The position numbers and the translations under genes are program-made. DNA of 64,000 nt from CAWBBA01 sp963729795 (lineage in GTDB: Bacteria; Desulfobacterota; Desulfomonilia; Desulfomonilales; Desulfomonilaceae): positions 1-64,000 of the forward strand of contig CAVSPC010000035.1 of the NCBI GenBank assembly GCA_963729795.1. The letters run 5' to 3'. This document shows positions 26,794-35,420 of this stretch, in pieces; position 1 is the stretch's first letter; each line of letters starts with the position of its first letter. The notes below the pieces were generated by a model. That model worked only from the letters and a program-made list of their open reading frames with translations, searched no databases and was not told the origin of the DNA.

Positions 26794-27636
26794 CTACATC
26801 ACCCGCATAACTAGCATAAGATATATGGTAGCCAACAGGGCCCAGCCTACTATCATAGATAATTTGACACGAATAGAAAACGTGGACTTTTGGCAAAGGG
26901 TATACAGCCCCAGAGGAAAGAGGCCAACTAGTAGGAGCATTACAATCGCAGGTCTATCGTACCATGGAGTCCGATGTGACCCAGAACTGACTTTTTCTTC
27001 CTGCGAAGTTTCGCGGCGATTCCGGGGCGAGATCGGCTCTGCCGCTTCAGTCCTTTCATTGAGGGTACGACGAACTTTCGCCCGTTTGGGCTTAACCCCT
27101 TCGTCACCAGTTGCTGACTTTGGAGCATTAAGGCCAAGCTGATCCAGTGCATCAGTGAAGCTGAGCATCTCTTCTTTCAGGTTGACGGTATGGTCAGCAA
27201 GAAAATCTCTCCGGTCAAGGTCAGCTTCAGTTATCAGTCCTGACGAAAGTAGCTTATCGAATAGGCTGCTGAGTCCTGTCGAGGAAAGGTGGTACTTAGA
27301 CATAAGAGCCGAATCAGCTATACCCCATCGGATATCTCTAGCCGCCTCCTGTGCATTGATCAGTGGTGGTGACTTGGTCTGAAGCGCTTGGGAGCCATCC
27401 GTCCCTTTGAGTCTGTGCCGCGATGGAGCAGCTTCAGATACGCGGACCACTCCCAAAAAACCCGGCAGCCGCCCTGCTATCTCGGACAAATCTATGAACC
27501 CGCCTTTCACCAGCTTGTCAAGGAGACTTTGAAGTCCTTCAGCGGACAGATGGTGCTTATTCATGAGAGCAGCATCATCCATGCCCGAGCGGATGTCTGC
27601 CACGGCTTGCTTTGCGTTGATAGCCCTCTTGACCAC
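26794..27636 (-). CDS. Double HTH-like domain protein with two membrane helices
   Basis: The 280-residue protein carries two copies of the cluster's HTH-like domain, at about 5-50 (ADIRSGMDDAALMNKHHLSA) and about 92-140 (RDIRWGIADSALMSKYHLSS). A charged linker follows, then two hydrophobic helices (about 228-245, AIVMLLLVGLFPLGLYTL, and about 255-278). It therefore looks like a membrane-tethered version of its neighbours. No PilZ domain is present. The start is GTG 27636, with a run of five G four bases upstream. A 209-base gap without features separates it from the preceding gene. Confidence 0.68.
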   Translation of the reverse strand: MVKRAINAKQAVADIRSGMDDAALMNKHHLSAEGLQSLLDKLVKGGFIDLSEIAGRLPGFLGVVRVSEAAPSRHRLKGTDGSQALQTKSPPLINAQEAARDIRWGIADSALMSKYHLSSTGLSSLFDKLLSSGLITEADLDRRDFLADHTVNLKEEMLSFTDALDQLGLNAPKSATGDEGVKPKRAKVRRTLNERTEAAEPISPRNRRETSQEEKVSSGSHRTPWYDRPAIVMLLLVGLFPLGLYTLCQKSTFSIRVKLSMIVGWALLATIYLMLVMRVM

Positions 27637-27845
27637 AGATCCCCCTTCGATGAAAGTTATGACGATAAGTTGTTACAAGAGATTGTAAACGTGGCCCAAA
27701 CTCACCTACTACCCAAATTGGTAGAGCCTGATGAACCTTGCCTAGTGCAGTCATCCTCTCTTTGCTGTCGTTGGGTCAAGCGATCCCCTGTTCTTGTCGA
27801 TCCATTTGAGATCTTGTATTGATCCTAAAGATTGGTCCCACCTTT

Positions 27846-28406
27846 TCAGTCCACAAGTTGCCGCTTTTCAGGGCTCTTGAACAGTAAGAGCTTGATGAAA
27901 TCTTTGAGAGTCTGACGATCTGCGTCCGGAAGATCTAGTAACTCGAATCCCGCCACTGTGTATTGTCGGTTCTTTTTCTTTATTTGAACCCACTTGCACT
28001 CAGCGATAATCAGCAGGGGCTGAGCTTCCATGAACATGTCTACCGGCACCTGAAATGTCTTCGCTTGTCCGACCTGGGCATTGATCCCTGCCAATCTTAA
28101 CCCGTTCTCCGATATATCCCGTAGCACCCCCACCGCCGAATCCGCTATGTCATAGACAGGCACATAAACATTCAGATCAGCCCTTGGATGCCTTCGCGCC
28201 TGCACATGGTTAAGGCATTCCCTATATAATGAAGACCTTTCGTATAGTTCGGCGAGACTAACAGCGCCACACTTCACAAGCTTGTCAAAAATGGATTCAA
28301 GGCTCTTGGCCGATAGCTTGTACTTAGCCCGCAATTGCAGGTCAGCCATCCCTGAGCGAAGATCACTGAGGACATTTTTACCGTTGATTTGTCGCTTTTT
28401 CTCCAT
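27846..28406 (-). CDS. HTH-like domain plus PilZ protein
   Basis: This 186-residue protein has one HTH-like domain at about 7-52 (SDLRSGMADLQLRAKYKLSA) and a PilZ domain at about 70-180 with RRHPR and RDISENG, so the c-di-GMP motifs are intact. It is a close paralogue of the 34860-35420 product: segments such as SPLYRE/SSLYRE, KTFQ(V/I)P(V/I)D and (L/V)IIAECKW/VIAECKW recur. It starts 22 bases after the zinc-ribbon gene, so the two are co-transcribed. Role inferred as above: a c-di-GMP-responsive regulator. Confidence 0.72.
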   Translation of the reverse strand: MEKKRQINGKNVLSDLRSGMADLQLRAKYKLSAKSLESIFDKLVKCGAVSLAELYERSSLYRECLNHVQARRHPRADLNVYVPVYDIADSAVGVLRDISENGLRLAGINAQVGQAKTFQVPVDMFMEAQPLLIIAECKWVQIKKKNRQYTVAGFELLDLPDADRQTLKDFIKLLLFKSPEKRQLVD

Positions 28407-28427
28407 TGCCCCCCTGAAACCTCCAAA

Positions 28428-28739
28428 CTACTGGCTGAAATCCGATCTTCCCTCACCGGAAGTCCTCATTCTGGCCCCACAACGCGGACACTTCTCCACT
28501 TTAGAGAACTGTGTGTCCCCGCAGGCAGAGCAGGTGAAGACCGGCATGTAAACGGTTTTGGCCAAAGATCTGCGTTCAACGAGTTCTTCCGGGGACATCA
28601 GTCCGTGCCCAATGAGCTTATTCAGGGCTTGAAGCACTCCACGAGCTGAAAGATTATACTTCTTCATTAGAGTCGCATCATCCATTCCCGCTCTCACATC
28701 GGACAGCAACTCCCTTGCCTTTATGTTTTTCTTAGCCAT
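28428..28739 (-). CDS. HTH-like domain plus zinc-ribbon protein
   Basis: The 103-residue protein pairs one HTH-like domain at about 5-52 (SDVRAGMDDATLMKKYNLSA) with a C-terminal zinc ribbon (CSACG ... CPRCG, about 72-95). It is the smallest member of the array and shows that the domain occurs with modules other than PilZ. Tight spacing (about 20 bases) on both sides puts it in the middle of the operon. Function unknown; nucleic-acid binding is plausible. Confidence 0.7.
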   Translation of the reverse strand: MAKKNIKARELLSDVRAGMDDATLMKKYNLSARGVLQALNKLIGHGLMSPEELVERRSLAKTVYMPVFTCSACGDTQFSKVEKCPRCGARMRTSGEGRSDFSQ

Positions 28740-28760
28740 GGTCGTCCCATGAGCGAACAG

Positions 28761-29291
28761 CTATTTCTTCTTTTCAAGAAGCTTTCGTAATCCGGTCAGC
28801 GACACGTCTTCAATATGTGTTATTTCAAATCCCGCCATACATCCTTGATGACCCCCTACTGAGGGTGCCACCCACCGACACAGCGCGTGGAATTTTATGT
28901 GCGCCTGGTGGCCCGGCCTGTCCAAGTGTAGGACCAAGGCTTTTGTCTCGCCAACCCGGGCCGTGATACCACTCGTCCCAAGTCCTTTTTCAGACACGTC
29001 GCGCACAAAACCTTTCGCGTAAGGGAAATCGGAGTCTTGGACCACCAAGGCAAAGTCTATCTTTACCCGCTCTTCTTCCCGAACGCCCCGAATTACTGTT
29101 ACATCATGATTGAAAGATCGCCAATCTTCGAGGTCGGACTGACTCACTACTTTGGCATCGACAAGCTTTTGTAGGACAATAGCCAGCCCATTACGGGACA
29201 GTTTATATTTTCGCTGCAGATCAGCGGTGGGAGTACCGGATCGAAGGTCGTCCACAACCTCTTTAACCTTAATCCTTTTGTGCGCTTCCAT
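28761..29291 (-). CDS. HTH-like domain plus PilZ protein
   Basis: About 176 residues: one HTH-like domain at about 6-52 (DDLRSGTPTADLQRKYKLSR) and a PilZ domain with REEER and RDVSEKG, the expected cyclic-di-GMP contacts. The start is ATG 29291, five bases after GGGAAG. A GTG at 29297 overlaps the upstream stop as GTGA and is an alternative. Either way it directly follows the ankyrin gene. Inferred role: c-di-GMP-controlled regulator. Confidence 0.72.
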   Translation of the reverse strand: MEAHKRIKVKEVVDDLRSGTPTADLQRKYKLSRNGLAIVLQKLVDAKVVSQSDLEDWRSFNHDVTVIRGVREEERVKIDFALVVQDSDFPYAKGFVRDVSEKGLGTSGITARVGETKALVLHLDRPGHQAHIKFHALCRWVAPSVGGHQGCMAGFEITHIEDVSLTGLRKLLEKKK

Positions 29292-29293
29292 TC

Positions 29294-30580
29294 TCACTTC
29301 CCATGCTGGGCCAGAAGATGCACGAGGTCTTTTCTCTGCGTTCCTAAAGCCCTCTTCATGGCCGTTCCGCCGTCCAGATCTTTCGCGTTGACGTCAGCCC
29401 CAGCTTCCAGAAGCAGCCTGGCAACCTGGAAGTGGCCTGGATGACACGCTTTCATAAGAGCCGTATTGCCGTACGCGTTTCTGGCGTCCACCTGGGCACC
29501 GCTTTCCAGCAACAGCTTTACTAAGGCCTCATGGCCCCTGAATGCAGCCTTCATTAGCGCGGTGTTCCAATGCTTGTTCCCGGCGTTGACGTTAGCACCG
29601 GCCTTGATGACGATCTCGACAATCTTCATTTGGCCTTTATCGGAAGCGATCATTAGTGGAGAATCGCCGTTGTTGTTTGCCTCGTTGACATCTGCGCCAT
29701 GGTCTATAAGTGATTTGACAATAAAAACATTTTCGCCCCGGCAAGCAATCGTTAAAGCGGTGTTGCCGTCCGGAGCTCTCGTACTGGCGATTGCCCTATG
29801 CTTCAGTAGCAGCAACACCACTTCCGCATGACCGGCATTGACCGCGAAGATTAGTGCGGTATTTCCTTGGACATTTTCCGCGTTCACATCCGCGCCCCTA
29901 TCCAGGAGCAGTTTTGCCACCTCGGGATGGCCTTTGAACGCGGCGCGGATTAGCGGCGTATTGCCGTACTTGCTGCGCGAATCTGGGTTTATCCCGGAAT
30001 TCAATAGGGCCTCAACCTGTTCATAGATTCCCCGACTTGCCGCTTTCAGCAAAGCCTTCCCTTTTGAACTCTCGTCCTGTTGAGCCTCACCTAGGATACT
30101 CGTCCTGACATCCAGGATGCCTAACTCGTTTCGCGGCGACTTGAAAGGGTCTGCCGGCACAAATTGATCTTCTGGGGCGCGAATCAAATTAGGCCGGGAA
30201 TTGTTTGGCCCGAGAGACACATCGGGCTCGATGACCAGAGAGTCCCGCAATTCTTCGGCTAAACTGTCACAGTTTGGGCATGACCCACCGTCTTCCGGCA
30301 AGAGATTTCCGCAACGTATGCACTTTAGCACGGGGGCAGAATTCTCTGAGAAAGCCCTCATGAGATCACTCTCGGATAGACATTGCCGACTAAATAGTTC
30401 CAAGTGCGTGAGCAAACCGGCATCAACCAGTCTTGTCAGTAAGTACTGCAGACTGTCGCGTGTCACGCGGTATTTCACTCGAAGCTGCTCATCGGAGAAT
30501 CCCGCCCGCACATCTTTGATTAGGCCAGAGGCGCTAATCCGACGTTTCTCTGCGAGACTCTTCCTGTCGGCTGGGGGCAA
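29294..30580 (-). CDS. HTH-like domain, zinc ribbon and ankyrin-repeat protein
   Basis: The 428-residue protein begins with the cluster's HTH-like domain (about 14-62, KDVRAGFSDEQLRVKYRVTR), then a zinc ribbon (CIRCGNLLPEDGGSCPNC near 87-104), a linker, and about eight ankyrin repeats from about 180 to the end, many opening GNTALxxA. Ankyrin repeats bind proteins. The start is a TTG at 30580: GGAGG sits exactly five bases upstream, whereas the ATG overlapping it is out of frame. It is the first gene of the six-gene minus-strand array. I know of no described protein with this combination; that needs a database search. Confidence 0.74.
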   Translation of the reverse strand: MPPADRKSLAEKRRISASGLIKDVRAGFSDEQLRVKYRVTRDSLQYLLTRLVDAGLLTHLELFSRQCLSESDLMRAFSENSAPVLKCIRCGNLLPEDGGSCPNCDSLAEELRDSLVIEPDVSLGPNNSRPNLIRAPEDQFVPADPFKSPRNELGILDVRTSILGEAQQDESSKGKALLKAASRGIYEQVEALLNSGINPDSRSKYGNTPLIRAAFKGHPEVAKLLLDRGADVNAENVQGNTALIFAVNAGHAEVVLLLLKHRAIASTRAPDGNTALTIACRGENVFIVKSLIDHGADVNEANNNGDSPLMIASDKGQMKIVEIVIKAGANVNAGNKHWNTALMKAAFRGHEALVKLLLESGAQVDARNAYGNTALMKACHPGHFQVARLLLEAGADVNAKDLDGGTAMKRALGTQRKDLVHLLAQHGK

Positions 30581-30701
30581 GCCATCCTCCGTTCTTCACG
30601 CAAAACTTAAGGCACAGAGGCCGAATGAACTCTATTTCTGAAGAAGATTAGATTCAGGCCACAAAGTACGGCCCGATCTTTGCCTAGCAAAGCTGCTGGG
30701 C

Positions 30702-32801
30702 CTAATCTTTCAGACGGCAACCTTTGCCGGCGGGATCCCTGGTAGATTCCATCACTGATTGCAGCAAGTTGATCACGTCGTCTGAAGTATACGGTTTGGA
30801 GAGCACACCTGCAAAGCCATGGGCCTTGAAATCCGCTAGTACCGGATCGTCGGAATAACCGCTGGACACAATGGCCAATACATCCGGATCAATCTTCCGG
30901 AGGCGCTGGATAGCCTCTCGGCCGCCCATCCCGCCCGGTACGGTTAGATCCATGATTACTGCGTCAAACGGCTTGCCCGCATCCTTGGCTCGTTGATATT
31001 CCGCCACCGCTTCGTCCCCTCCATTTACCAAACAAACTGCGTATCCAATATGCGCGAGCAACTCTCTCACCAGCTCTCGTATGCATTCTTCGTCGTCCAT
31101 GACAAGGATCTTTCCCCTGTAGGAAGGATCTTCTTCTTCGATAGCTTCGGAGCCCGTTGCCGCGGAATGTCCCTTCGATGCCGGCAGGTAGATATAGAAA
31201 GTGCTTCCCAGCCCCACCTCAGAATTTACAGTAATGAGTCCGTCGTGTTTCTTGATAATTGAGTACGCTGTTGAAAGACCGAGGCCGCTTCCGCCTTCCT
31301 TTGTGCTGAAATACGGATCGAAAATCTTTTGCAAAATACCGGGCGGTATGCCCACACCCGCATCCTTAATCCTAATTCTCACGTAATTGCCTGGACTTAT
31401 AGGAATCAAGTACTCCGGACGAACGACACAATTTTCGGCCTGAACCACGATTGTGCCCCCGTCAGGCATTGCCTGAAGAGCGTTTATAATCAGGTTGTGG
31501 ACCACTTGGCTGATCTGTCCCTCGTCAATTTCCACAGGCAACAAGCTATCAGGAATGCTGAGCTCATGGTGGATGTTTGATCCACGCAGAGCAAATCGTA
31601 CCGTATCCTTCAGCAGCTCTGCGACAGAGGCGGTCTTTTTTATCGGTGCTCCCCCTTTGGAGAATGTCAGTAGTTGGTAGGTCAGCGCTTGTGCGCGTTT
31701 AGACGCTGTGGCCGCTGCTTCGAGACGATCATAGGCTTTGTGATCAGGGGTTAGGTATGTCTGCGCCAGGGAAACGTTTCCCAACATGGCAGTTAGGAGG
31801 TTGTTGAAATCGTGTGCTATGCCACCGGCAAGGATTCCAAGGGACTCAATTCTCTGAGATTTTGCGAACTCTTCTTCGGCTTTCTTCTTTTCTGTCACGT
31901 CGCGCTTGAGCCACCAAAATCCCAGCAAGCGCTGACTGTTTACATTGCCGATAAGAGTGTTTTCAAAGAAGTGAACTGCTCCCGAAGCATCCGCCTCCCG
32001 GGTCTCAAAGGAGCGAATCGGAAAACCCGCGTGCGCCCATTGTTTATAGAGGATTTCTCCTCGTCCTTTGAAAGGGAGAAGTGTGCTCAATCTAGTGCCT
32101 GTCAGATCGGATATAGTCCCCCGCTGATAGATGTTTGCAAACTTTTCGTTGCCATCGACAATCCTGGCATCCAGTACGGAAGAAAGCAGTTTGTCAGCGG
32201 TCAGAGAAAGGTCGAGCTGACGCGGCAAAGCAAATTCTGCAATGCCAATGGGAAATATCTTCATCAATTTCTTGTACTTCTGCACGCTCAGAAGTTGCTT
32301 TTGAGCCGTCAAGTTCTCGATCTGGACCAATACGAGCTGTTCGTCACCCAACCGTATAGTCCGTAGGTGAATCCTGGCCCATAGTCTGACCTTCCGAATT
32401 TGAAGGACTCTTTCCCGGATCTCAGCTTTTCTCTCTGTAAAGACTTTCTCAAGAAGTAGCTGAGCCTGGCGCGCCTCTCTCGGATTCGGAAAAAGCGATG
32501 AGAATGTTGCCCCTGTCAAATCAAAACTGTCGTGCGTCGTCCTTACAAAGGCCGAATTCGCAAATTTTATGGCATGGGAGCGCGCGATCAACAGTGTGGG
32601 CACTGATAATGCCTGAAGTAGTTCTGCAAAGGTCGAATGGGTCACCTTAGAGAGATCAAAGGAGCCGGATTCGTTTGCCTCAAAAGAAAACAGTGCATTC
32701 AGATCAATAGTTTCAGTAGGTCCGGACTCATCAGTGGAAAGATAGGCCGCTGAATTCCGCTTCCGGTAAAAACGGGGACCACCTGAGTTCCTTCGATCCA
32801 T
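30702..32801 (-). CDS. Cytoplasmic hybrid sensor histidine kinase
   Basis: The 699-residue protein has two PAS-like domains (about 50-165 and about 180-300), a HisKA domain with the phospho-accepting histidine in GGIAHDFNNLLTA (near 330), an HATPase domain (NALQAMPDGG, DAGVGIPPG, GSGLGLSTA), and a C-terminal receiver (VMDDEE, VIMDLTVPGG, SKPYT). No membrane helix is present, so it senses an internal signal. The first PAS region matches that of the LuxR regulator next door. Start ATG 32801 has GGGGG at six bases; ATG 32807 is possible. It lies 121 bases upstream of the array's first gene, in the same direction. Confidence 0.9.
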   Translation of the reverse strand: MDRRNSGGPRFYRKRNSAAYLSTDESGPTETIDLNALFSFEANESGSFDLSKVTHSTFAELLQALSVPTLLIARSHAIKFANSAFVRTTHDSFDLTGATFSSLFPNPREARQAQLLLEKVFTERKAEIRERVLQIRKVRLWARIHLRTIRLGDEQLVLVQIENLTAQKQLLSVQKYKKLMKIFPIGIAEFALPRQLDLSLTADKLLSSVLDARIVDGNEKFANIYQRGTISDLTGTRLSTLLPFKGRGEILYKQWAHAGFPIRSFETREADASGAVHFFENTLIGNVNSQRLLGFWWLKRDVTEKKKAEEEFAKSQRIESLGILAGGIAHDFNNLLTAMLGNVSLAQTYLTPDHKAYDRLEAAATASKRAQALTYQLLTFSKGGAPIKKTASVAELLKDTVRFALRGSNIHHELSIPDSLLPVEIDEGQISQVVHNLIINALQAMPDGGTIVVQAENCVVRPEYLIPISPGNYVRIRIKDAGVGIPPGILQKIFDPYFSTKEGGSGLGLSTAYSIIKKHDGLITVNSEVGLGSTFYIYLPASKGHSAATGSEAIEEEDPSYRGKILVMDDEECIRELVRELLAHIGYAVCLVNGGDEAVAEYQRAKDAGKPFDAVIMDLTVPGGMGGREAIQRLRKIDPDVLAIVSSGYSDDPVLADFKAHGFAGVLSKPYTSDDVINLLQSVMESTRDPAGKGCRLKD

Positions 32802-32956
32802 ATCCATCCCCCTGCTGCGTATCTAACAAATCGCAAATACGGGCCGACCAGAGCCACGAACTTCCCTGAGGGGCACATTAGAGACAGCGACTACCAATTT
32901 GTTGTAATTCTGGGCGGTTGTGGAGACTGGGTCAATACGAAAAAAACAGTAGGAAA

Positions 32957-32977
32957 TTGGGTATCGAACATACCCAA
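32957..32977. promoter_or_regulatory. Candidate operator palindrome upstream of the hybrid kinase
   Basis: TTGGGTAT (32957-32964) and ATACCCAA (32970-32977) are perfect inverted arms around five bases, about 155 bases upstream of the kinase start. The size fits a dimeric regulator such as the LuxR-type protein encoded at 33554-34627. No second copy was found in the window by eye. Confidence 0.4.
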
Positions 32978-33395
32978 TCGTTAAAATTCGCTGCTCCAAA
33001 GGCGTGCCACAGGTAATGAGCCGCGAGCCAAAAGAACCGTTGCCTCTATTCTAATTTCTCACAGCGGAGAACGCTGAGTACCCGGAAAAGACCGTCGTCT
33101 TGGAAGGACTATAATGGTTCTGGAAGAAATTTCGTCATAGTAGTGAGTGTTGGGCCCTCGCGCACTTTGGTCGGACAGGGCTTCAGCCCGTAGACTCTAA
33201 TATAAGCGTGCCTTCACCCCTTCTTAAGGACGGTAAGGGTAGCTGATCGGTCGCCCAGGGCGAATCACATTTGCCCCTCCCCGATACGAGCTTTCCGCGG
33301 AAATGCCGGAAACGGTACTGGAATACGAGACTGAATTTAGGCATCAGAGTAATTAGTACAGGTTTTCATAAATACGGTCGCGGATTTTCACAGTG

Positions 33396-33470
33396 GAGAT
33401 TGCTTCGTCATTTCACTCCTCGCAATGACATTTCCGCTGCCTGTCATTGCGAGCGTAGCGAAGCAATCTT
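33396..33470. repeat. Dispersed inverted repeat, ATTGCTTCG family
   Basis: GAGATTGCTTCGTCA ... CTCGCAATGACA on the left is mirrored by TGTCATTGCGAG ... CGAAGCAATC on the right. This sequence family is a dispersed non-coding palindrome seen in many bacterial genomes and carries no gene. Confidence 0.6.
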
Positions 33471-33553
33471 CTTCCGTACCGGATCTTAAAGTCACCGTAT
33501 TTGCGAAAAGTAGTACTTGGGAGTTCGAAACCGGCGCAAAACAACGCCTGGTC

Positions 33554-34627
33554 TCAAGGTTCGTCGGCCCGAAAACCATAGAAAAGACGAAGCCAGGTGG
33601 CCATGCTCTCACTGGACAGGTCAAGACCGAGTTTCTTCCTGATATTCAGCCTCTGATGGTTAATCGCTTCCGCAGTCACCCCGACAACATCGGCTATTTG
33701 CTTCGACGAAAGTCCCGATGCGATCAGGTTACATACCTGAATTTCACGTGGCGACAACGTCGCAAGCTTTGGGGACATCCGGGTCCCAAGAGATGAAAAG
33801 GTATTCTCGAGATGATAGTCCATGGCCTCAAGAAGAAGCAGATTGTTGGCAGAAGATTCCTGAGCTTTAAGTTGATCGATAAAAGGTTTCAGGGAAATCC
33901 TCATCTTGAGCACCAGATCTTCACGGACTTCCCTCAGTTGCTCTTCGATCTTGGCTACTACGGTTTTCAGAGCTTCCTCAGCTTTCAGTCGCTCTTTAAT
34001 TTCTCTGCACAGGCTTTCATTTGTTCGAGTCAGTTGGGCAGTCCGTTCAGCCACCTTTTGTTCAAGCTCCTGTCGAGTCGCCTCAAGTTGTTCCCGATGT
34101 TTCTTGCCGAGCGCGAGTTGTTTCATCTCCGCGGTCAAGTCTTCGACCAAAACGAGCAAGAATCTCTCCTGCACTATCCTAATTGAGCGGAGAGTGATTC
34201 GCGCCCAAATTCCCGGGGTTTCTCTCACTTTAATCTGTGCTTCGACAAACTTAGCCCGTCTAGTACGGAAAACATCTTCTATTGCCGATTGGATCTTTCT
34301 TCCATCGGACGGAGTCCCAAAAAGTTCTGAAAAACGACCGCTCAGCGCTTCCTTATATGTTGGGCCGAGCTTTCCCCATGCCTCATTTGCAGCCGCCACT
34401 TCAAAAGCGCGGTCGACAAGTACGGCGGGTATCGGCAACGCCTGGAGCAGCTTGCCAAAGGTAGTGGCCCATATTCCGCCTCGAATATCGAAGCTGCCGG
34501 ACGCGGTCACATGTTTTGTGAGCAAGTCGGCGAGATCAATGGTTTGGGTAGCGAGGTCGTCTATTTCAAGACGCTTCGCGGAATTCTCTGTGCCTCCACC
34601 ACTATCGTTTGAATTGTTTTGCTTCAT
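33554..34627 (-). CDS. PAS-LuxR transcription regulator
   Basis: About 357 residues. A PAS-like sensor at about 35-150 is clearly homologous to the first sensor of the hybrid kinase (shared T-I-D-L, S-G-S-F-D, T-F-x-x-L-L-Q-A-L and WARI-x-L-R-(S/T)-I-R segments). A long charged coiled coil follows (about 160-240), then a LuxR/GerE helix-turn-helix at about 290-350 (LSPREIQVCNLIASGLSSKQ). There is no receiver domain, so it probably senses its own ligand. Start ATG 34627 has AAGGA five bases upstream; the frame runs open to 34687. Confidence 0.85.
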   Translation of the reverse strand: MKQNNSNDSGGGTENSAKRLEIDDLATQTIDLADLLTKHVTASGSFDIRGGIWATTFGKLLQALPIPAVLVDRAFEVAAANEAWGKLGPTYKEALSGRFSELFGTPSDGRKIQSAIEDVFRTRRAKFVEAQIKVRETPGIWARITLRSIRIVQERFLLVLVEDLTAEMKQLALGKKHREQLEATRQELEQKVAERTAQLTRTNESLCREIKERLKAEEALKTVVAKIEEQLREVREDLVLKMRISLKPFIDQLKAQESSANNLLLLEAMDYHLENTFSSLGTRMSPKLATLSPREIQVCNLIASGLSSKQIADVVGVTAEAINHQRLNIRKKLGLDLSSESMATWLRLFYGFRADEP

Positions 34628-34859
34628 GATTTCCTTCGAATCCGTTATCCTGGAAGTAATCCAAAGGTCGACCGAACTACTTGACACGGCATGGCTTAAT
34701 AGACTGCATCAGTTTTCGGACAACGCAACAGACCGGAATTTGTAATGCGATTGTCCTCCCTTGGTCATGCATAATTAGGTCAGAACCGGCATCGAATTCA
34801 AGACATTTCGAGCCGCGTCAAGTGATCTCCTTCCAAGTTCTTCGGGCGAGCGTAACGTC

Positions 34860-35420
34860 TTAGGGCAAAATCTGCCATTCCCCCGATTTGCTTAGCAGCA
34901 ATAATTTAATAAATTTTTGCAGGCTTTTTCTGTCCGGCTCTGAGAGGTCCCTTATTTCGAACCCGGATACCAAGTAGTGGCTGTTTCTGCCTCTTGTTTG
35001 GATCCATTTGCACTCAGCGATAACCATTAGAGGGTCTGCCGGCATGAATATGTCTATCGGAATCTGAAAAGTCTTAAGCTCACCAACGTGAGTCTCAATC
35101 ACGGCCACGCGCAATCCCGTTTCAGAGATATCCCTCAGCACCCCCCCTGTGGCAGCTTGAAGATCGTATATGGGCAAGCGGACGGTGAGGCTGGCTCGGG
35201 GGCTGCTCCGTGCGTTGATCTGATCGACTCTCTCCCTGTAAAGCGGCGATTTGTCATAAAGTTCAGAGTGATCGATAGCTTGACGAACCACCAGCTTGTG
35301 GAAGATAGTTTGAAGAGCGCTGGACGACAGTCTGTACTTTTCCATCAATGCGGAATCGGTGCATCCGGACCGCAGGTCGCCCAGGACATCTTTCCCGCTT
35401 ATCCTGCGTTTGATCTGCAT
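34860..35420 (-). CDS. HTH-like domain plus PilZ protein
   Basis: This 186-residue member of the array is separated from the main group by the kinase and LuxR genes. The HTH-like domain covers about 7-52 (GDLRSGCTDSALMEKYRLSS). The PilZ domain has RSSPR and RDISETG, so c-di-GMP binding is expected. It is a close paralogue of the 27846-28406 product. The start is ATG 35420; a GTG two codons earlier is possible. The spread of copies over 9 kb suggests local duplication. Confidence 0.72.
   Translation of the reverse strand: MQIKRRISGKDVLGDLRSGCTDSALMEKYRLSSSALQTIFHKLVVRQAIDHSELYDKSPLYRERVDQINARSSPRASLTVRLPIYDLQAATGGVLRDISETGLRVAVIETHVGELKTFQIPIDIFMPADPLMVIAECKWIQTRGRNSHYLVSGFEIRDLSEPDRKSLQKFIKLLLLSKSGEWQILP

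Larger units (their letters stand above)
32802..33553. other. Intergenic region rich in repeats
   Basis: This 750-base gap holds a candidate operator (32957-32977), a GTAGGGGC-type repeat remnant (about 33257-33280) and a long inverted repeat (33396-33470). Frames inside it are short and overlap the repeats, so I call no gene. Confidence 0.5.

Noticed and set aside
26035..30580. A phage or plasmid region
   Set aside because: No integrase, terminase, replication or transfer gene is present; the proteins look like chromosomal regulators.
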